Shown in pieces: positions 31,816-33,918 of a stretch of DNA of 33,918 nt. The position numbers were made by a program, and so were the translations under genes. The notes under the pieces are model-generated. The model was not told the origin of the DNA, did not search any database, and saw only the letters and a list, made by a program, of their open reading frames with translations. The number at the start of each line of letters is the position of its first letter. Position 1 is the stretch's first letter. This DNA comes from Magnetococcales bacterium (GTDB lineage Bacteria > Pseudomonadota > Magnetococcia > Magnetococcales > DC0425bin3), in contig JADGCO010000047.1 of NCBI GenBank assembly GCA_015228935.1, positions 1 to 33,918 on the forward strand, given 5' to 3'.

Positions 31816-32945
31816 ATATTATGGGTCAGTGGCTGGGTTGTCAGAGGTCTGGCGGGAGCGTGATCAGCCAGGCGGGTCAGTTGTTGTAAGACGACCGCCA
31901 ATACTTCGGACACAGTCACGGATGTCATGCAGAGGTGATCCGGTCGCGGACAGATGGAAAAACCACAGCCGCCACAAACGACTGGATGACGAATAATCTC
32001 GTGTCCCTGGCCCAGGGGGTGCCATCTTCCCGGATTGTCCCGATCAGAAAAGATGGCCACACAGGGAATCCCGGCAGCCGAGGCCAGATGCATGGGACCG
32101 CTGTCTGGTCCGACGAATAATTGGCAATGTGAGAGAAGAGCGGCTGTTGTTCGTGGATTAAAGAGACCGGCTGTACCAATACCTGTCCCCCAATGGTTGA
32201 GGAGCTGTTCCTGAACCGGTCTGTCTTTCGATCCACCGACAATGATCAAATCACAACACTCTTTTTGGACAAGTGCAGAACCCAAGGCTGCATAACGATC
32301 CACGGGCCACTGGTTGACTGGCTGTTTGACGCCCGGAGCGATGGCAACCAGGGGTCGTTCTGGATTGTTTCGTTTGGCACTCAACCAGGCTTTCGCCTGT
32401 TGCAGCTCTCCCGGTGACAGCATGAGGTCGGGCGGGGGGAGGGGGTCGGTGATTTTTCTTCCCGTGGCCAAACCACTGGCGGTCAGGCGTTCCAGGAGAA
32501 AGCTGGCTTCGGAAGGGACAGGTGCCGGTCGTCCATCGGGTTTTGTTGGATAAACGGCCTGGGGTTCGAACGGTTGAAACCCAATATGATGTCGAATCAG
32601 GCACAGTCTGAAGAACACGCGATCACGCAGCAAGGCAAATTTGGATCGTTGCCCGGGTGCCAGGTTGATGACAATATCGAACTTCTGTCGGTGAATTGTA
32701 TGAATCAGTCGTGCCAGGGAGATCAGAAACATCCAAGTATTTATTCCAGAAGGGTATTCGAGAAAATGGTCAACATAATTGGTGTCAGATAATAAATTTT
32801 TTGACGAGACTTCGACACCGGGTGACTGTGTTGCCAGCAGGGTAATTTTACTTTCGGCACCAAAATGGTTGCGAATCCATTTCAAGGCTGGCAAGGCCAC
32901 GATGGTATCACCCAAAGATCCAATTCTAAAAATTAAAATTTTCAT
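31812..32945 (-). CDS. Glycosyltransferase family 9 (heptosyltransferase-like)
   Basis: A 377-residue GT9 enzyme of the ADP-heptose:LPS heptosyltransferase group. The start at 32945 gives MKILIFRIGSLGDTIVALPALKWIR, the classical nucleotide-sugar transferase opening; a longer reading from 33047 runs into the neighbouring methyltransferase gene. The C-terminal donor-binding half shows LVAIAPGVKQPVNQWPVDRYAALG, LIIVGGSKDRPVQEQL, and the diagnostic FVGPDSGPMHLASAAGIPCVAIFSDRDNPGRWHPLG block. Glycosyl transfer to lipopolysaccharide core or a related glycan at the cytoplasmic face is the expected role. It overlaps the methyltransferase stop by four bases and the next gene start by four bases. Confidence 0.93.
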   Translation of the reverse strand: MKILIFRIGSLGDTIVALPALKWIRNHFGAESKITLLATQSPGVEVSSKNLLSDTNYVDHFLEYPSGINTWMFLISLARLIHTIHRQKFDIVINLAPGQRSKFALLRDRVFFRLCLIRHHIGFQPFEPQAVYPTKPDGRPAPVPSEASFLLERLTASGLATGRKITDPLPPPDLMLSPGELQQAKAWLSAKRNNPERPLVAIAPGVKQPVNQWPVDRYAALGSALVQKECCDLIIVGGSKDRPVQEQLLNHWGTGIGTAGLFNPRTTAALLSHCQLFVGPDSGPMHLASAAGIPCVAIFSDRDNPGRWHPLGQGHEIIRHPVVCGGCGFSICPRPDHLCMTSVTVSEVLAVVLQQLTRLADHAPARPLTTQPLTHNI

Positions 32946-33742
32946 GACAGGACTGACTGATGTGAATTTTCGCGTTGCCACCACGTACAGAGTATGTCTG
33001 CAAAACCAACTTTGGCCAGGATAAATTTCAACGTATCTTTCCACCATACTCCCTGGGGATGGCTGAAGTGGAATTTTCCCTCATGCTCAAGTAAGGTAAA
33101 CCCTTGCGGTTCCATGAGGTGCCGCAGAGTGGCCAGGCAAAAATAATTGACATGGTGTGGTAGAAAATAATGCCAATGCTCTCCCTTGATTCGGGCGTGA
33201 AGACCAGCAAGATTGGGGACTTCAACAACCAGTATTCCATCGGGCATCAGGACACGCGACAGTTCCTGGATGATCTGCTTTGGGTGTGGAATATGTTCCA
33301 GGACATGAAACATCATGATGACATCATAATTTGCATCAGGTGCGTGTTCAAGGAAGTGCTTGATATCCGACTGGTGCCAGGTGACCAGCGGATGATGGGT
33401 TTTGAGATAGGAGACAGTTTTTTGGCTCTCTTCGACGGCATCGACCCGAAAGCCGGCATGGGCCATGGCCAGGGCAGTTTCGCCCAAACCAGCCCCCAAT
33501 TCCAAAACATGACCTGATTGCCGATACCGACGAATTCCTGTTACACGTTTCTGTAGAAAAATTCTTTTCCAATCAATGTTTTGTGTGGAAAGATCGGCAT
33601 AATAATCCTTGTTGGTGTAAGGGGATTGCCAGAGGTCCAGATCCATACCGAGGAATCCACAATTGGCGCAGGTTTGCAGAGGGAGGTCGGCCCGCAGGAT
33701 TGCCGGGGGGAGGATTTTGTCGCAAATAGGGCAGGTTTGCAT
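32942..33742 (-). CDS. SAM-dependent methyltransferase with N-terminal zinc ribbon
   Basis: A 266-residue class I methyltransferase. The N-terminal CPIC (Cys4, Cys7) and CANC (Cys25, Cys28) form a zinc ribbon, as in methyltransferases that act on sugars or glycan intermediates. Motif I is VLELGAGLGETALAMA, motif II/III VDAVEES and DVIMMFHVLEHIPHP, and VLMPDGILVVEVPNL follows, all typical of the type 11/12 group. It probably methylates a sugar or an acceptor in the surface polysaccharide path; the substrate is not readable. The ATG at 33742 stands 59 bases after the FkbM-type gene stop. Its stop overlaps the GT9 start by four bases. Confidence 0.92.
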   Translation of the reverse strand: MQTCPICDKILPPAILRADLPLQTCANCGFLGMDLDLWQSPYTNKDYYADLSTQNIDWKRIFLQKRVTGIRRYRQSGHVLELGAGLGETALAMAHAGFRVDAVEESQKTVSYLKTHHPLVTWHQSDIKHFLEHAPDANYDVIMMFHVLEHIPHPKQIIQELSRVLMPDGILVVEVPNLAGLHARIKGEHWHYFLPHHVNYFCLATLRHLMEPQGFTLLEHEGKFHFSHPQGVWWKDTLKFILAKVGFADILCTWWQRENSHQSVLS

Positions 33743-33801
33743 GGATCGTTGTCTGAGAGGGGATGCCTGGTTGGGCTGCTCGACGTTGCCTGGGAAATTG
33801 A

Positions 33802-33918
33802 TTAATCACGTGGGATGGCCAACGTGTTGAAAGAAGCCAACTCAATGGGTATTCCGTCGTTTTTTTCCCAGTCAAAAAGGGTATAGGCGTGTTGTTGGAG
33901 CAAAGTGGAAATATTTTG
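33802..33918 (-). CDS. FkbM-type methyltransferase, C-terminal end (cut by window edge)
   Basis: Reading leftward from the window end, the frame gives 38 residues to a TAA at 33802, ending QQHAYTLFDWEKNDG...LASFNTLAIPRD. The closing pattern (a YTLF-x-W strand and NTLAIPRD end) resembles the C-terminus of FkbM-family methyltransferases that modify glycans, but the sequence is too short to be sure. The upstream part lies outside the window. It belongs to the same strand and operon as the following methyltransferase gene. Confidence 0.55.
   Translation of the reverse strand, partial: QNISTLLQQHAYTLFDWEKNDGIPIELASFNTLAIPRD

Overview
The window is a piece of a proteobacterial chromosome of moderately high GC content, with AT-rich islands. 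MnmA, HisD, MurA and tmRNA place it on a core chromosome. Signal-peptide outer-membrane barrels, a SPOR-domain protein and a heptosyltransferase-type glycosyltransferase indicate a Gram-negative cell. The style (mixed core genes, TPR/sulfotransferase protein, double-hairpin intergenic repeats) reminds me of deep-branching proteobacteria such as the magnetotactic cocci, but nothing here proves that lineage.

Left part (1-9390, nearly all minus strand): a coiled-coil membrane protein, then a four-gene operon read leftward: tandem DJ-1/PfpI protein, GH13 glucan-branching-like enzyme, ankyrin protein, HpcH/HpaI aldolase. Spacings are 17 and 27 bp and the last pair overlaps. Upstream, behind a strong terminator, lies a large AGE-like (alpha/alpha)6-barrel protein. 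Together these look like an undescribed sugar/aldehyde handling locus. The ankyrin-aldolase junction sits on a run of ten A residues that could allow a frameshift fusion.

Middle part (9683-16817): a HAD-IB phosphatase; an AT-rich pair made of an exported protein with nine GCTGGT repeats and a peptidoglycan-binding cysteine amidase; a cNMP-binding protein downstream of mnmA, whose start region is copied as 40-bp tandem repeats; and a small unknown protein followed by a DamX-like AAA+-TM-SPOR protein.

Next (16841-23514): a TPR-sulfotransferase with an internal duplication, a double-hairpin dispersed repeat also present at the window's left edge, an outer-membrane barrel, hisD, murA and the tmRNA gene ssrA.

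The 3' end of ssrA (23491-23514) recurs with 22/24 identity at 27055-27078. The 3.5 kb between is a decayed integrative island holding an Rpn-type nuclease, an internally deleted IS with 15-bp terminal inverted repeats, and a HicAB toxin-antitoxin pair. No integrase remains. Directly beyond the second att copy is a 5'-truncated chrB fused by a 4-bp overlap to an intact chromate transporter chrA.

The right end (28934-33918, minus strand) is a tightly packed surface-polysaccharide operon: FkbM methyltransferase (partial), SAM methyltransferase, GT9 glycosyltransferase, radical SAM/SPASM enzyme and a polytopic GT-C-like membrane protein, with 4-bp overlaps at two junctions.
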